Assembly (NCBI RefSeq): GCF_900167955.1
Contig: NZ_FUYK01000003.1
Location: forward strand, 1 to 64,000
DNA: 64,000 bases
Origin: Candidatus Nitrosotalea bavarica
GTDB taxonomy: Archaea; Thermoproteota; Nitrososphaeria; Nitrososphaerales; Nitrosopumilaceae
Direction of reading: 5' to 3'
Below the pieces are notes generated by a model, which made no database searches, had not been told where the DNA came from, and saw only the letters and a list, made by a program, of their open reading frames with translations. Shown in pieces: positions 61,901 through 64,000 of this stretch (its first letter is position 1; the number at the start of each line of letters is the position of its first letter). Both the position numbers and the translations under genes were made by a program.

Positions 61901-62035
61901 AAAATCGACGAGTTTAAAACAAATTCATTATGAGATAATGTGATTTCTCTATTTTTCTATTGTTTCTGAATATATGGTCCTGACTTAACGTCAACGTGAT
62001 AAATTATTTGGTCATGGCCTAGACATGAAATAAGG

Positions 62036-62109
62036 TGCCGCCGGCAAGACTTGAACATGCGACAGCTCGGTCTTCAGCCGAGTGCTCTCCCGGGCTGAGC
62101 TACGGCGGC
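62036..62109 (-). tRNA. tRNA-Phe (GAA)
   Basis: On the minus strand acceptor GCCGCCG/CGGCGGC, anticodon stem CTCGG/CCGAG with loop CTGAAGA, giving GAA. T arm GCATG-TTCAAGT-CTTGC has one T-T mismatch. Discriminator A, no intron. Confidence 0.93.
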
Positions 62110-62152
62110 ACGTTTGATTCTCAAAGTATTCGGGAATTAAAGTGTGTCTCTC

Positions 62153-62689
62153 CTATTTTTTCCAAGCAACGTCAGAAATCTTTTTTCTTTTATTTATTGT
62201 TCTGGCTATCACAAAAAGAAGATCTGATAACCTATTCATGTAGACCAAACATTCGTTGTTTATCTTATCTACCTCTGACAGGTTTACGACATTTATCTCA
62301 GCTCTTCTACAGATGGCTCTTGCCAGATGGACCTGTGATACAACCAAGTCCCCTCCCGGTAAGATGAAAAAAGTTATTGGTGATAATTTCTCCTCTAACC
62401 TGTCAATCGCTTTTTCAAGAAATAATACCATATCAGATGTAACCCTGTTTGATTTGTTACTCAAATTTGGATTTGCAAGATCTGCGCCAACTACAAACAA
62501 GTCATTTTGTATTTTTGTCAACAAATCACGAATATCTTTTCCTAATTTTGAAGACAGTATAATTCCAATAGATGCATTAAGTTCATCCACCATACCATAA
62601 GTTGCAATTCTAGGGTTTGATTTTTTTACACGCTTGTTTCCAATCAATCCAGTAGTTCCATCATCGCCAGTTTTAGTATAAATTTTCAT
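62153..62689 (-). CDS. Cob(I)alamin adenosyltransferase (PduO/MMAB type)
   Basis: 178 aa. ATP-binding signature YTKTGDDGTTGLIGNKRV at the N-terminus, then ATYGMVDELNASIG and the ARAICRRAE motif. It makes adenosylcobalamin, needed by methylmalonyl-CoA mutase of the 3HP/4HB cycle. Convergent side adjoins tRNA-Phe. Confidence 0.94.
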   Translation of the reverse strand: MKIYTKTGDDGTTGLIGNKRVKKSNPRIATYGMVDELNASIGIILSSKLGKDIRDLLTKIQNDLFVVGADLANPNLSNKSNRVTSDMVLFLEKAIDRLEEKLSPITFFILPGGDLVVSQVHLARAICRRAEINVVNLSEVDKINNECLVYMNRLSDLLFVIARTINKRKKISDVAWKK

Positions 62690-62799
62690 AATTACACGTT
62701 AGTGATTCTTGTCATTTTAATCTTGTTTGAACATATTGATATTTTAAAACTGCCAAATAGACTCAAAGATTAAAACAGGAATCATGGGAAGAATTACTT

Positions 62800-63330
62800 G
62801 TGTTGTTTGACTTTTTCTACCTAGTATCAGAACTCAAAAAAGTACCACGTAAGGGATGGATGAGCAAAGTTGGCATAGAACACCCAGAATCAGTAGCAGA
62901 CCATTCTTACGGAACTGCAGTCATGGCAATGGTTTTGTCCGACTCACAAAAATTGGACACGGAAAAAATTCTCAAAATGGCACTCCTTCATGATTTAGCA
63001 GAATCAATCACTGGAGATTTTATGCCAGAGGAGATCTCAAAAGAGAACAAGAAGATAGCTGAAGATGATGCCATGAAAGAGATCTTCTCCAAGCTGCCAG
63101 ACAATCTTGCAGAGCAATATGACAAAGTATGGCAGGAATATAGTCAAGCAAATACAAAAGAGTCTATTCTCTTACATGAAATTGACAAGCTAGAGATGGC
63201 AATCCAAGCTGTAAAATATTCTTCGGAGGGATTTTCAAATGAAAAATTGAGTTTGTTTGTAGACTCGGCAAAAAAAGAGATAAAATCAAAAGAACTTTTG
63301 GACATACTTGATACACTATCGTATAAATAA
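62800..63330 (+). CDS. HD-domain phosphohydrolase (YfbR/HDDC2-like)
   Basis: 176 aa from a GTG start. The HD metal site is VADHSYG (His), LLHDLAESITGD (His-Asp) and the later Asp in HEIDKLEMA. YfbR-type members hydrolyse deoxynucleoside monophosphates. The E of DLAE is the usual catalytic acid. Confidence 0.88.
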   Translation: MLFDFFYLVSELKKVPRKGWMSKVGIEHPESVADHSYGTAVMAMVLSDSQKLDTEKILKMALLHDLAESITGDFMPEEISKENKKIAEDDAMKEIFSKLPDNLAEQYDKVWQEYSQANTKESILLHEIDKLEMAIQAVKYSSEGFSNEKLSLFVDSAKKEIKSKELLDILDTLSYK

Positions 63331-63350
63331 CTAGAACTAGTTTTTCAATC

Positions 63351-63698
63351 ATGCAATATTTTGTTGCGCTAAAAATTGGTGAGAAGAGAGTCAAAGAGAC
63401 ACGTGAGTACCTCAACAAATTATGCAATGATCAAGCAATGCCTGCTTTAGCACTCAGAGATAACAAGACCAATGTCTGGGAACCAGTAGGCGAGGAAAAT
63501 CTCTATGCGGTTCTAAATAATACAGGAGGATATGTCTTGTCAGATTCTACTGGATTTATGATAGTAATTTGTGATAAAAATGGAATTTCTAAAGCACTTG
63601 TTAGAGGTCTTAACGCTGAGCGCAAAGATGCCATTGTTACAAGAATAAAATCAGATAACATACAAGAGCACACGGGCGATGTTGTTCTTCCCGTTTAA
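63351..63698 (+). CDS. Conserved hypothetical protein
   Basis: 115 aa. VALKIGEKRVKETREYLNKL, NVWEPVGEENLY, GFMIVICDKNGI. Alpha/beta, cytoplasmic; no motif known to me. Follows the HD gene by 20 nt in the same direction. Confidence 0.65.
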   Translation: MQYFVALKIGEKRVKETREYLNKLCNDQAMPALALRDNKTNVWEPVGEENLYAVLNNTGGYVLSDSTGFMIVICDKNGISKALVRGLNAERKDAIVTRIKSDNIQEHTGDVVLPV

Positions 63699-63772
63699 TG
63701 ATTTTATTTTCGAGAATGTTGACAAATAATTGACACCAAGATTAAATTAGTACAAATACAGAATCTTAGGAA

Positions 63773-64000
63773 ATGGCCAAGAAATTCACTCATGAGATAG
63801 AAGTAAAAGGCCATCTCATTGATTCCATGATACTAACCAAAATTTTTGATGTCATCATGGACCTCAAGGGTGAGTTTCAAGTACAAGAGTTCAAGGTTGG
63901 CAAGCACAAAAAAGATGCGAGTTATGCAAAACTTACAATTCAGGGTCAATCACAGGCTCACCTTGATAAAATTCTAGAAGCGATATACCGCGAGGGCGCA
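63773..64000 (+). CDS. N-terminus of an ornithine cyclodeaminase/LOR-SDH family protein (3' truncated)
   Basis: 76 codons to the window end (MAKKFTHEIEVKGHLIDSMI at the start; then DLKGEFQVQEFKVGKHKKDAS). This is the beta-rich N-terminal domain of the archaeal TIGR00300 group related to LOR/SDH and archaeal ornithine cyclodeaminase. The remainder lies beyond the window, so activity cannot be assessed. Confidence 0.75.
   Translation, partial: MAKKFTHEIEVKGHLIDSMILTKIFDVIMDLKGEFQVQEFKVGKHKKDASYAKLTIQGQSQAHLDKILEAIYREGA

Overview
The window looks like a chromosomal segment of an ammonia-oxidizing-lineage Nitrososphaerota (Thaumarchaeota), possibly near Nitrosotalea. The signs are low GC, archaeal-type replication and translation genes (B-family DNA polymerase with PIP box, Hef-type helicase, archaeal ThrRS), PEFG-type C-terminal sorting signals, stand-alone RAM-domain proteins, single-domain response regulators, and TATA boxes about 22-30 nt before start codons (leaderless transcripts). 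A P3A-type H+-ATPase, an NRAMP transporter and a class III PHA synthase would suit an acid-tolerant soil or freshwater member, but genus assignment is inference.

Layout. 0-2 kb: end of a Q/P/K-rich protein, a LOG-like protein and a 3-hydroxyacyl-CoA dehydrogenase. 2-9.5 kb: a minus-strand cell-surface block with a cupredoxin, a membrane-anchored metzincin overlapping a response regulator, a PEFG protein, a 1201-aa Ig-repeat protein and a DUF192 protein. 9.5-15 kb: zinc alcohol dehydrogenase, hypotheticals, zinc microproteins, a structured noncoding stretch and a degraded gene. 15-26 kb: information processing (Hef helicase, dCMP deaminase, intein-containing DNA polymerase B, ThrRS) plus an agmatinase-family enzyme. 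26-36.5 kb: a receiver lacking its Asp, DrrAB-type ABC exporter, Usp, CBS protein, histidine kinase, tRNA-Val, phosphoribosyltransferase, NRAMP and threonine ammonia-lyase. 36.5-43.8 kb: a class III nucleotide cyclase flanked by zinc microproteins, RAM proteins, DoxX, RHH and SRPBCC proteins. 43.9-51.8 kb: PEP synthase, site-2 protease, Usp, H+-ATPase and PHA synthase. 51.9-57.2 kb: ATP-cone nuclease, a relic joining an AMP phosphorylase N-terminus to a form III RuBisCO C-terminus, a 4-CBS protein and a second ABC exporter. 57.2-61.9 kb: a compact cluster with a cupredoxin, small membrane proteins, two winged-helix regulators and a predicted diheme membrane cytochrome, tied together by seven copies of one palindromic operator. 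61.9-64 kb: tRNA-Phe, cobalamin adenosyltransferase, HD phosphohydrolase and the start of an ornithine cyclodeaminase-like (LOR/SDH) gene.

The strongest candidate for an undescribed system is the 57.2-61.9 kb operator-linked cluster. Other notable signals are the deoA/rbcL relic, a 39-bp promoter element shared by three secreted-protein genes far apart in the window, a shared inverted repeat before two CBS-domain genes, and a set of very small zinc-finger ORFs tucked against larger genes.
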